6,846 nucleotides of DNA from CALHKP01 sp963558075 (GCA_963558075.1 CAUWFN010000060.1:1-6846); one strand, 5' to 3'; shown: positions 1 through 6,772, numbered from the stretch's first letter. A program made the numbers and translations. Notes: a model not told the origin generated them from the letters alone.

Positions 1-5
1 GCTTT

Positions 6-68
6 TTACACCCCTCTATTTTTGAGTTCAAACTTACAGCTAACCGGAAGTTTCATTTTTTTGTTCAT
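6..68 (-). CDS. doubtful 20-codon small ORF downstream of the membrane protein gene
   Basis: An ATG at 66-68 opens a 20-codon frame ending in TAA at 6-8. An AGGAG sits at 73-77, only 4 nt before the ATG, which is short for a working site but is a real purine-rich match. The ORF begins 22 nt after the stop of the gene ending at 91. The peptide starts MNKKMKLPVSC and is basic, with one cysteine; I recognise no family. It could be a leader peptide, a small translated ORF, the broken start of a longer gene, or chance. Confidence 0.2.
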   Translation of the reverse strand: MNKKMKLPVSCKFELKNRGV

Positions 69-90
69 GAATCTCCTAGTTTGCCATGCT

Positions 91-927
91 CTACTTTGAT
101 TTTTTCTTTATATTTTCTCTCAGCTTAACTACGATTTCATCATGGTCATTTGACTGCAGTTTAGGGAACGCCTTGAGCAGTCTCTTGCCTGTCTTATGCT
201 GCATATCGAACTGGCGAACAAGTTCCTGAGCTCTTTCCTCTCCAAGCTTTCTGAGTTCCGCTTTCTTTTCTTCGCTGATTTCCTTAAGCTCAAGCACCTT
301 TGCATGATTCTTTTCTCTTAAATCAATACCAGTCATCATATTTTCGAAAATATTTTCTCCGATTTGATCAGAAATCTTGTGAAGCTCTGCTGCAATTTCG
401 TCGAGATTTTCCAGACGTCTGTTCCACTTTCGAATTCCAGAAACAGTTACATAGATATCTGCCAAAAGCGCACCTGTAAGTACTGTAAGAATAATAACTC
501 CCAGAAGATGCGGTATGAGCGTTAGAAGACCGTATAACAACGGATGAACAAATTCAACAATTGCAACACACACAACGCCCCATATCAAAGAAAATAGAAG
601 GCACACATATCCGCCTATATTAAGAGGCATTTTGGAATAATCCCACCATCTGTGATGAAAAAGCTTTTCAAGCGCAAACCCTGTCACCCACTCAAGAAGA
701 GTTACAAGGATTGTCGATGCAATGTAAAGGAAAACTATATGGCTGCTAAGAGGCTCAAGCACTGCAACAACCACAGTTACACCTACACCGTAAATCGGAC
801 ATATCGGTCCATTCAAAAATCCACGGTTTACAAACTGGCGCTGTTTAGCCGCAGCAAAAGCGACCTCCGTGCACCATCCGAGAAAACCGTAAGTAAAAAA
901 GTTTAAAAGTATATCGTATATAGTCAT
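91..927 (-). CDS. multi-spanning membrane protein, putative ABC transporter permease family (PF06541-type)
   Basis: This 278-residue integral membrane protein has about five hydrophobic segments (roughly residues 5-22, 42-58, 66-88, 104-126 and 138-162), then a charged, helical, probably cytoplasmic tail (about 165-278) rich in Lys, Glu and Arg. Recognisable family blocks are GFLGWCTE near the N-terminus, NRGFLNGPICPIYGVG at 34-49, the aromatic and basic stretch LEW..GFALEKLFHHRWWDYS at 78-98, and NIGGYVCLLFSLIWG at 103-117. These match the Firmicutes family annotated as putative ABC-transporter type IV (CmpB-like). That name is inherited; no transport function or substrate can be read from the sequence. 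No ATPase or binding protein lies nearby, so an ABC role is unsupported here. The start at 927 is backed by a GGGAGGG ribosome site at 935-941, 7 nt upstream. The gene stands alone between the repeat region and the left edge, and no minus-strand terminator is evident after it. Confidence 0.85.
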   Translation of the reverse strand: MTIYDILLNFFTYGFLGWCTEVAFAAAKQRQFVNRGFLNGPICPIYGVGVTVVVAVLEPLSSHIVFLYIASTILVTLLEWVTGFALEKLFHHRWWDYSKMPLNIGGYVCLLFSLIWGVVCVAIVEFVHPLLYGLLTLIPHLLGVIILTVLTGALLADIYVTVSGIRKWNRRLENLDEIAAELHKISDQIGENIFENMMTGIDLREKNHAKVLELKEISEEKKAELRKLGEERAQELVRQFDMQHKTGKRLLKAFPKLQSNDHDEIVVKLRENIKKKSK

Positions 928-952
928 TAATCTACCCTCCCAAATACAGTTT

Positions 953-982
953 ACACTAAAACCGCACGCTCATATATGTCAA
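953..982 (-). promoter_or_regulatory. candidate promoter for the gene at 91-927
   Basis: A perfect TTGACA -35 box is read on the minus strand at 982-977. The best -10 at an 18-nt spacing is TAGTGT (958-953), which keeps only the T, A and final T of TATAAT. The position, about 25 nt before the start codon, is plausible but leaves a short leader. The weak -10 suggests an activator-dependent or wrongly placed promoter. Confidence 0.35.
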
Positions 983-1025
983 TCATGTGAAAATTGCATG
1001 TGTGAAAGGTGAAAGCAAAGGCTCG

Positions 1026-1113
1026 CCAACACGATTATTTAGAGGTTTCATTTTTTCTACCCACACAATTATTTAGAGGTGGTTTTTTGAAACCCACACG
1101 ATTATTTAGAATA
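1026..1113. repeat. three diverged direct repeats, about 34-bp period
   Basis: The core ACACGATTATTTAGAGGT occurs at 1029-1046. It recurs at 1063-1080 with one change (ACACAATT...) and at 1096-1113 with the last three bases diverged (...TTAGAATA). The spacings are 34 and 33 bp. Units two and three are each preceded by CCC, and unit one by CCA. The T-rich spacers (TTCATTTTTTCTACCC and GGTTTTTTGAAACCC) are only loosely alike. The array lies between the OPT gene terminator and the candidate promoter of the downstream membrane protein. No ORF runs through it. It could be a cluster of operator sites, the end of a decayed mobile element, or a copy of a dispersed intergenic repeat. Confidence 0.75.
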
Positions 1114-1116
1114 CCT

Positions 1117-1152
1117 AAAAGAAACCCGAAAGGATTAGTGCCTTCGGGTTTC
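1117..1152 (-). terminator. rho-independent terminator of the OPT transporter gene
   Basis: The arms at 1121-1133 (GAAACCCGAAAGG) and 1141-1152 (CCTTCGGGTTTC) pair over 12 bp with a single bulged A, closing a 7-nt loop. On the minus strand the stem is followed by TTTT (1120-1117). No T-run follows on the plus strand, so it acts leftwards. It lies about 65 nt after the OPT stop codon. Confidence 0.85.
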
Positions 1153-1216
1153 GTAATAACCAAATATCGTATTTTTATTATATAAATCGTTTTCTGTTAT
1201 ATGTTGTTTCTCTATT

Positions 1217-2827
1217 TTATGAGAATGCCTGAACTGCTGTAATCAGCGCAATTACAACGCCCACAACAGCTTCTCCTCCAAGAAGACCTGATGCAATAAT
1301 CTGGCCCTTTGCACTCTTTTCGAATGCAGGGAAGAATTTTTCTGTAACAAATCGGAGCGCTCCTCCGATAAATGCTGTTGCTGACATATAGAATGGAAGA
1401 TATACTCCAAGTCCAAGTGTCATAACAGGGAAGTTAACAAAGTAAAGTGCAATCGCCGCTACAAGTCCGATAACAAAAGCAGGAACGTGTGAAATTCCGC
1501 CTACCATAGCAGCTACAGCATTAGCCTGTGCAGCTGTAAACATAGTTCCTTCTGAGAAAACAGAAGAACCATAAGCTTTGACTACTGCAACCAGTACAAA
1601 TACTGACACAAATGCCCCGATTACACCACCAACAGCCTCTGCATACCACTGAGCTTTTGCATTTGATTTTAGAATATATCCTTCTTTGAAGTCATTCATT
1701 ACATCGCCTACAAGTCCGCATGCTACTGCAACAACTGCTGCGATGAAGAAGCCTTCAGTCTGACCGATTGAGCTTATCGCCTTTGCTGCAATCAGAACTA
1801 TGATACCGAAAATTTCCATCGGATTAATTCCTGACTGACCTACGCACTGTGCTGACATTGCAGTTGCAAGCCATACGCCGAGGATTGTAACTACAGAAGC
1901 AACAAATCCCATGTCACATAGGAATGTGAAGATGAATACCATGATAACCATTACAAATGGAGCCCATCTCATTGGAATTATAGAATCTCCAGCGTTGTTT
2001 TTGCTGAACATAGCGCCGAAAATTTCCTTTGATTTTGGAAGGATACCCTTGAGCAAAATGCCCACGCCTGTACCTACCATCAGGCCGATACCAAGTGACT
2101 GCTTGATGTTATTCGCCTGTACCATATCGAAAAGTCCTGTGCTCTGACCACCGATGAGAATTCCAACATCGCCTATCAAAGCACCCAGAAACCATACTCC
2201 TATAGCAACAGGTCCGACAATGTATCCGATTGACACTAGCATAGGTGAAAGCCATACGCCGCCGGCTGAGCCGTAGCTCATCATTTTGCTGCTCATGAGA
2301 GTTGCCGGAATTTTTCCGAACCAGTCTCTGATAACTGTAAATACTGCTGCAATACCCATAGAAGCAAAAAGTGTTCCGGCTTTTTTGCCGCCTTCGTCAC
2401 CAACCTGCAGCGTTTCTGCAGCCGCCTGCCCCATAGCATAAGGCAGTTCTTTTGTTTCTACGAAATATTTTCTAATTAACGCTGTGAAAATAAGTCCAAG
2501 AATTACTCCACAAAGTGCAATCACAAGAAGCTTAAGTGTGCTTACTTCCGCCTGCGGATTGAGTATCCAGATTCCCGGAATTGTGAATGCAAGTCCTCCA
2601 GCAACCATTGCGCCTGCTGACATTGCTGTGTGAGTTACGTTAATTTCGTTAAGATTTGTGTTTCCAAGAGCTTTGAGTGCAAGCATGGAAAACAGCGCCA
2701 CGAACATAATTGGCCATGGCAGAGAGCTTAGTTTCAGTGCAATATACATAGAACTGCATGTAATTACTACAGATCCGATAATGCCGATAACCATACCCCT
2801 AACAGTTAATTGTTTACCGTTCATCAT
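1217..2827 (-). CDS. OPT family membrane transporter (oligopeptide/metal-chelate type)
   Basis: A polytopic membrane protein of 536 residues, almost wholly hydrophobic segments. Family-diagnostic blocks are visible. ELPYAMGQAAAETL (127-140) with a following GDEGG corresponds to the LP-P-G-A-AE signature of bacterial OPT proteins. WLSPMLVSIGYIVGP (192-206) follows. GDVMNDFKEGYILKSNAKAQ (374-393) matches the conserved QD-K-GY-P-Q loop. GLGVYLPFYMSATAFIGGALR (472-492) and ASGLLGGEAVVGV (512-524) lie near the C-terminus. The family imports small peptides, modified peptides or metal chelates by cation coupling in the cytoplasmic membrane. The substrate here cannot be told, and no peptidase or metal gene accompanies it. 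Length is at the short end for bacterial members, but N- and C-terminal blocks are both present, so I judge it complete. Two ATGs are adjacent: 2827 is 4 nt from AAGGAG and 2824 is 7 nt from it, so the true start may be 2824 (535 residues). It has its own promoter, leader hairpin and terminator, so it is probably monocistronic. Confidence 0.93.
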   Translation of the reverse strand: MMNGKQLTVRGMVIGIIGSVVITCSSMYIALKLSSLPWPIMFVALFSMLALKALGNTNLNEINVTHTAMSAGAMVAGGLAFTIPGIWILNPQAEVSTLKLLVIALCGVILGLIFTALIRKYFVETKELPYAMGQAAAETLQVGDEGGKKAGTLFASMGIAAVFTVIRDWFGKIPATLMSSKMMSYGSAGGVWLSPMLVSIGYIVGPVAIGVWFLGALIGDVGILIGGQSTGLFDMVQANNIKQSLGIGLMVGTGVGILLKGILPKSKEIFGAMFSKNNAGDSIIPMRWAPFVMVIMVFIFTFLCDMGFVASVVTILGVWLATAMSAQCVGQSGINPMEIFGIIVLIAAKAISSIGQTEGFFIAAVVAVACGLVGDVMNDFKEGYILKSNAKAQWYAEAVGGVIGAFVSVFVLVAVVKAYGSSVFSEGTMFTAAQANAVAAMVGGISHVPAFVIGLVAAIALYFVNFPVMTLGLGVYLPFYMSATAFIGGALRFVTEKFFPAFEKSAKGQIIASGLLGGEAVVGVVIALITAVQAFS

Positions 2828-2831
2828 GTTT

Positions 2832-2837
2832 CTCCTT
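2832..2837 (-). promoter_or_regulatory. ribosome binding site AAGGAG that bears on the OPT start
   Basis: The minus strand reads AAGGAG then AAAC then ATGATG. Spacing to the first ATG is 4 nt and to the second 7 nt. The usual 5-9 nt window favours the second methionine codon (2824-2822), although either may be used. Confidence 0.8.
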
Positions 2838-2851
2838 ATTCAATTATATTT

Positions 2852-2887
2852 GTGCAAGGTCCCGCGCCGAAGCTGCCTGCCTTACAC
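2852..2887 (-). promoter_or_regulatory. structured 5' leader hairpin of the OPT gene
   Basis: In the minus-strand leader, GTGTAAGG (2887-2880) can pair with CCTTGCAC (2859-2852) over 8 bp including one G-U. Inside, GC-A-GC and GCGC can pair around a TTCG tetraloop (2871-2868) with one bulged A. The element lies between the predicted transcription start (about 2902) and the ribosome site at 2837, and leaves that site in an AT-rich unpaired stretch. No T-run follows, so it is not a terminator. It could stabilise the mRNA or bind a regulator; I recognise no known riboswitch class. Confidence 0.5.
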
Positions 2888-2908
2888 AGTGATGATGCGT
2901 ACCTTTGA

Positions 2909-2938
2909 AGTATATCAACTTACGCCATCAAATGTCAA
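2909..2938 (-). promoter_or_regulatory. sigma-A type promoter of the OPT gene
   Basis: The minus strand carries a perfect TTGACA at 2938-2933. An 18-nt spacer separates it from TATACT at 2914-2909, five of six matches to TATAAT. Transcription would start near 2902, giving a leader of about 75 nt that contains the hairpin at 2852-2887 and the AAGGAG at 2837. Confidence 0.8.
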
Positions 2939-3019
2939 TATCATCCGAGGGATAAATACAAAATATTTTTAATAAGTCAGACTATCCATAGATAAATTTT
3001 TTCAAGATATGTGAACAAA

Positions 3020-3104
3020 GCTGCGGCCCCCGATATTTTGTATCAGATATGTATCTAGTATTTCACCTAGACATCAAAAGGCCGCAGCGATTTGCTGCGG
3101 CCTT
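3020..3104. repeat. GCTGCGGCC in three copies with alternative pairing
   Basis: GCTGCGGCC occurs at 3020-3028 and 3094-3102, with its reverse complement GGCCGCAGC at 3080-3088. The middle copy can pair with the near copy, giving the tight terminator hairpin, or with the far copy across about 51 nt. Short AGATATGT direct repeats at 3005-3012 and 3045-3052 flank the far copy. Otherwise the stretch from about 2940 to 3075 shows no gene. Confidence 0.7.
3076..3104 (-). terminator. rho-independent terminator of the CAP surface protein gene
   Basis: An 11-bp perfect GC-rich stem is formed by 3078-3088 (AAGGCCGCAGC) and 3094-3104 (GCTGCGGCCTT) around a 5-nt loop. On the minus strand the stem runs into TTTT (3079-3076), then GATG, a short T tract. 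It lies about 65 nt after the stop of the gene ending at 3171. The plus-strand flank has no T-run. Confidence 0.85.
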
Positions 3105-3170
3105 GAAAGTTACCATATTAATCTCATGGCTAGGACATTTTTAATCTCGCAATTAGAAGATTTTTAGCTC

Positions 3171-6100
3171 TTAGTCTTCTCTTTTTCTGAAGCGTGATTT
3201 CAGAAGTGCCAGAATTCCAACTGCTCCTGCACCTGCTACTGCTGCCTGAGTCATGTCATTTACATCGCCTGTTGCCGGTGCCTTGTCCTTTGAGTCTTCC
3301 TGTCCAGATGGTTTTTCCGGCTTCTGCTCAGGTTTTCCTGCTGGAGTCTGTCCTTCTGGTTTTGGCTCTTCAGGTTTTTCCTGTGGTGCAAACATGTCAT
3401 ACTCAGCCTGTGCAAGCATCAGATTAAGCTCTGCAAGTTCTCTTGCCTTCTTTGCTTTTTCGTATTCAGCCTTAGCCTTTTCTAAAGCCTCTGCAAGAGC
3501 TGATACAGCAGCATTTGCATCCTCAGCCTTTTTCTCTGCTGCTTTTGCTCTAGCAACATAATCATTCAGATAAGCAAAGTCAGGATCTGTAATTTCATTT
3601 TCTTTTGCAGCTTCAAATGACAGTCCCTGAGCCCTCTTTAGCTTATCCTGTGCCTTGTTTAGCATATCAAGAACATCAGCATAAGTTTTTTCAGTATCAG
3701 CTGTCTTATTCTTTGCATTATCATATTCTGTTTTCAGATTCTTTTCTGCAGCAAGCGCCTTGTCGTATTCTTCCTGTGCAGCTTTTACATCTTCTGAACC
3801 CTTTACAGCTTCATCATATGCTTTTTTTGCATCCTGATATACAGTCTCTGCATCCTTTGCTACTTTCTGTGTATCCGCCTGAGCTTTTTCTGCTTCCGGT
3901 AGTTTTGCTTTAGCATCAGCTAAATCTGCTTTCAGTTTGCCAAGCTTATCTGAAAGATCGTTAGCTTCTTTTGTCTTTGCATCTGCTAGTGCCTTTGCAT
4001 CTTCTAGCGCTTTTGTTTTTTCTTCTACCGCTTTGCGCTTTTCTGCGAGGTTACTTTGCATTGCACCTTCTAGCTCAGCAACTTTTTCATTTGCTTTATC
4101 AAGAGCAGTCTTCTTTTCTTTTACAGCATTTTCTGATGCGTTATATTTTGCCTGAGCTTCAGCTTCTTTTGTCTGTGTAGCTACAAATTTCTGGTCAAGA
4201 GCTTCTTTTGCTTTTTTCTTTTCTGCAAGAAGTTTATTTGCAGCATCTAAATTCTTAGCCGCATCTTCTGATGTTCCTGTAAACTCTTTTCCAGTCAAAG
4301 TCTTGTACTCACTCTGAAGCTTTTCGTAAGCAGCTTTTTTGCTGTCGCAAGCCTTTGCTGCCTCTGCTAGTGCCTTTTCTGCTTCGTCTACTTTATCTTT
4401 TAGAGGAGCATAGTCGGCAGTTGCTTTTTCTGCTTCACTCTTAGCTATTGCGTATGCTTTAACAGCATCATCTAGTGCATTCTTTGCATTATTCTTATCT
4501 GCTTCTTTTTCCGGTAAGTTTTTCTTTGCCTCTTCAAGCTGTTTATTTGCATCAAAATACTGCTTTACTGCAGCTTCATGTGCTTTAGCCTTATTGTTAT
4601 AATCTGCTAATGCAGCATTATCTGCAGTTACCTTTGTAGCAAGTGTATTTTCTGCAGCTGTCACATTCTTCTGCGCAGCATCAAGCTTTTTCTGTGCAGC
4701 TTCTAGCGCTTCCTGCTGCTCTGGTGTAGGCTGCCCTACCTCACCATTCATTAGCTTGTTGTAATATTCCATGAAACGAGCTTCGTATTCGTCCACAGTA
4801 TATACTGGTTCACCTGGATTTGGCTCCGTATCAAACACCTGTCCATGAGTAATTTTATATTCGTTTCTATTTTTTGCAACAGCAAATCCTGTGTATTTAT
4901 GCGTCGGATCAACTATATTCAAATAGTGTCCAACTTCGATGAAGTCTGCATTTGGATTTTTATCAAATATTTCTTTCTCTGCAAAATACCAACCGCTATA
5001 TGGATCGTCTCTGTATCCCCAAGCAAGATTTTCAGATACATTAAATACATCTGAATGCTGTAAGATATTCTCAGAAGACCAGTTTGTCTGAAGCTGTGAG
5101 ATTGCCATAAGTGAATCTGTAACCATTAGTGGATCAAGATTTTCGCTAGCTCTTAATTCATTACATCTTCTCAAATGTGCAAAAGTTTCTTTCATATTTT
5201 CGAGGTATGTTGTATCATTAGGATCGCCTAGAATTGTACACTCATATAGCTTTGTATTAATAGCTTCTTCGAATGCAGATAGAGCATATCCTGCACCAAC
5301 TGACTCGAAGAATCCAACCGAGCCATACATTTTCTGTTCTTCAATGTTTGGGACTTCTGCTGCTATCTTGTCATACTCTGCCTGTGCAGCATCGCGCGCT
5401 GTCTTTGCAGCTTCTAATGCAGTTTGTGCAGCCTTCACTTCTTCACTCGTTTTTTTGCGCGCTTCATCTGCTGCGTTTAGCGCTGAAAGTGCGTTATCAC
5501 GAAGAGTCTTAAGCTCAGCAACTTTTGTTTTTCCTGTTTCGATTTCAGCAAGCGCATCATTGTAGGCTTTGTTTGCTATATCAAAAGCGCTCTGAGCCTT
5601 TGTTTTTTCTGCAAGTGCTGCTGCTTCTGCCTTGTCTTTTTCATCCTTAACAGCCTTTTTGTCTGCTGCTTCCTTATTTGCCGCATCAAGCTTAGCCTTT
5701 TTATCTGCTTTTGTCTTTTCTGCTTCATCATAAGCTGTCTTTGCACTAGCTACAGCAACTTCCTTCTGTGCTACTGCTACAGCTTTTTCCGCATCTGCAA
5801 TATCCTTTTCTACTGCTTCTATATCAGCCTTCACTTTGCTAAGGTCTGCTTTGATTGCTTTTAGAGCTTCTGCATCTTTTGTCTTTGATGATTCTGCCTG
5901 GGCAAGATCTGCTTTTGCTTTATCTGCTTTGGCAACTGCATCCTTGTATTCTGGCGAACCATTTTCGGCATCTTTCTTAGCCTCTTCATAAGCCGCCTCT
6001 GCAGCCTTCAGATCCTCATCTGCTTTTGCTGCTTCTTTTTCAGCCGCATCTTTTGCTTTTACAGCTGCATCATATTTTGCCTCAGCATCTGCAATCTGTG

Positions 6101-6731
6101 TTTCTCCAGCACCGATAGTGTTTTTGATTTCTTCTACCTGTGCCTTTGCTGAATCTGCCGCTACCACCTTTGCATCAAAATCTTTCTTTGCAGCATCTGC
6201 CTTTGCCTTTTTGTCAGCAATATCTTCTTCTGAAACACCCTTCAATGCTTCGTCCAAAGCCGCTTTTTTCTCTGCGCTTACTTTTACCGCCTCATCATAA
6301 GCACCTTTTGCTACTGCTTCTGCCTTTTTCACCTGGTCAAGAAGTGCATTTGTTTCATCTGCCTTTGAGCTAGCACTTTCTACGCCTTTTTCAGCATCTG
6401 CTTTAGCACTCTCAAATGCTGCCTCTGCTGCTTCTACTGCTTCTTTTGCATCTAAAACAGCCTGCTGTGCATCCTTTACTGCCTGCGAATAATCGGCATC
6501 TGCTTTTTCATATGCAGCAAGAGCAACTTTTTCTGCTTCCACTGCTTTGCTATATGCCACCTTCGCCTCTTCTAAGTTCTTTTTCGCTTCTTCAAAATTT
6601 GCAGCGGGAGCCTTCTGCTCAACCTCAACCTGCATATTTGTAGCAGCCTGAACTGGTGCCGCAACTGTTGTAAATGCAAGTGCTCCTGCAGTTACAATGG
6701 TAGTTGCTTTTGCGATATTTTTCTTTTCCAT
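3171..6731 (-). CDS. secreted, sortase-anchored surface protein: coiled coil / CAP domain / coiled coil
   Basis: A 1186-residue cell-wall surface protein. Residues 1-29 form a Sec signal peptide (MEKKN basic start, hydrophobic core, likely cleavage after VQA). Residues about 45-460 are an Ala/Lys/Glu/Asp-rich coiled coil with few breaks (for example NGSPE near 257). Residues about 508-630 are a CAP (SCP/PR-1) domain containing QHSD, SENLAWGY, W..AEKE and GHYLNIVDPTHKYTGFAVA. The expected His/Glu tetrad is present as His559, Glu567, Glu585 and His602. A second coil spans about 669-1111, followed by a Pro/Glu/Lys-rich wall-spanning stretch (about 1115-1147). The C-terminus is a sorting signal: APATG at 1151-1155, a hydrophobic segment to about 1177, then KSRFRKRED. 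Only three cysteines occur (498, 523, 795). The start at 6731 is supported by the signal peptide and by AAAGGA at 6747-6742, 10 nt upstream. The gene has its own promoter and terminator. A surface, adhesion or host-interaction role is inferred from architecture; CAP activity in bacteria is largely undefined. Which sortase attaches it cannot be seen here. Confidence 0.93.
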   Translation of the reverse strand: MEKKNIAKATTIVTAGALAFTTVAAPVQAATNMQVEVEQKAPAANFEEAKKNLEEAKVAYSKAVEAEKVALAAYEKADADYSQAVKDAQQAVLDAKEAVEAAEAAFESAKADAEKGVESASSKADETNALLDQVKKAEAVAKGAYDEAVKVSAEKKAALDEALKGVSEEDIADKKAKADAAKKDFDAKVVAADSAKAQVEEIKNTIGAGETQIADAEAKYDAAVKAKDAAEKEAAKADEDLKAAEAAYEEAKKDAENGSPEYKDAVAKADKAKADLAQAESSKTKDAEALKAIKADLSKVKADIEAVEKDIADAEKAVAVAQKEVAVASAKTAYDEAEKTKADKKAKLDAANKEAADKKAVKDEKDKAEAAALAEKTKAQSAFDIANKAYNDALAEIETGKTKVAELKTLRDNALSALNAADEARKKTSEEVKAAQTALEAAKTARDAAQAEYDKIAAEVPNIEEQKMYGSVGFFESVGAGYALSAFEEAINTKLYECTILGDPNDTTYLENMKETFAHLRRCNELRASENLDPLMVTDSLMAISQLQTNWSSENILQHSDVFNVSENLAWGYRDDPYSGWYFAEKEIFDKNPNADFIEVGHYLNIVDPTHKYTGFAVAKNRNEYKITHGQVFDTEPNPGEPVYTVDEYEARFMEYYNKLMNGEVGQPTPEQQEALEAAQKKLDAAQKNVTAAENTLATKVTADNAALADYNNKAKAHEAAVKQYFDANKQLEEAKKNLPEKEADKNNAKNALDDAVKAYAIAKSEAEKATADYAPLKDKVDEAEKALAEAAKACDSKKAAYEKLQSEYKTLTGKEFTGTSEDAAKNLDAANKLLAEKKKAKEALDQKFVATQTKEAEAQAKYNASENAVKEKKTALDKANEKVAELEGAMQSNLAEKRKAVEEKTKALEDAKALADAKTKEANDLSDKLGKLKADLADAKAKLPEAEKAQADTQKVAKDAETVYQDAKKAYDEAVKGSEDVKAAQEEYDKALAAEKNLKTEYDNAKNKTADTEKTYADVLDMLNKAQDKLKRAQGLSFEAAKENEITDPDFAYLNDYVARAKAAEKKAEDANAAVSALAEALEKAKAEYEKAKKARELAELNLMLAQAEYDMFAPQEKPEEPKPEGQTPAGKPEQKPEKPSGQEDSKDKAPATGDVNDMTQAAVAGAGAVGILALLKSRFRKRED

Positions 6732-6741
6732 AGTACGACAA

Positions 6742-6747
6742 TCCTTT
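6742..6747 (-). promoter_or_regulatory. ribosome binding site of the CAP surface protein gene
   Basis: AAAGGA on the minus strand lies 10 nt before the ATG at 6731-6729, slightly longer than the usual spacing. No other in-frame start fits, because the signal peptide begins directly at this methionine. Confidence 0.7.
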
Positions 6748-6772
6748 CTTATTTTGACTTCATTTGGCTGTC

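Noticed and set aside
29..59. AAACTT ... AAGTTT inverted repeat followed by a T-run on the plus strand
   Set aside because: The stem is only 6 AT-rich bp with a 12-nt loop, and it faces the wrong way for the genes in this window. At best it is a weak terminator for an unseen plus-strand gene to the left.
652..906. Plus-strand 84-codon frame opposite the N-terminal half of the membrane protein gene
   Set aside because: The minus-strand frame has clear family motifs and a good ribosome site. The plus frame is an overlapping shadow with no recognisable domain.
1026..1113. CRISPR array
   Set aside because: There are only three units, the repeats are diverged at one end, the spacers are short and T-rich, and there are no cas genes.
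2658..2972. Plus-strand 104-codon frame spanning the OPT gene start and upstream gap
   Set aside because: It overlaps the OPT start, ribosome site and promoter on the other strand and resembles no known protein.
3155..3180. AGAAGA/TCTTCT inverted repeat across the stop codon of the surface protein gene
   Set aside because: A 6-bp stem with a 14-nt loop in AT-rich sequence is expected by chance. The real terminator lies further on at 3076-3104.
3194..6643. Many plus-strand open frames rich in Leu, Ser, Ala or Phe opposite the surface protein
   Set aside because: They are antisense shadows of the Ala/Lys/Glu-rich coiled-coil codons, whose complements rarely give stops. They show low-complexity composition, no family motifs and no consistent ribosome sites.
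91..6731. The three genes as one operon or a defined new system
   Set aside because: The first two transcribed genes each have their own terminator, and the second and third have their own promoters or candidates. The products are unrelated envelope proteins, so no joint function is supported.
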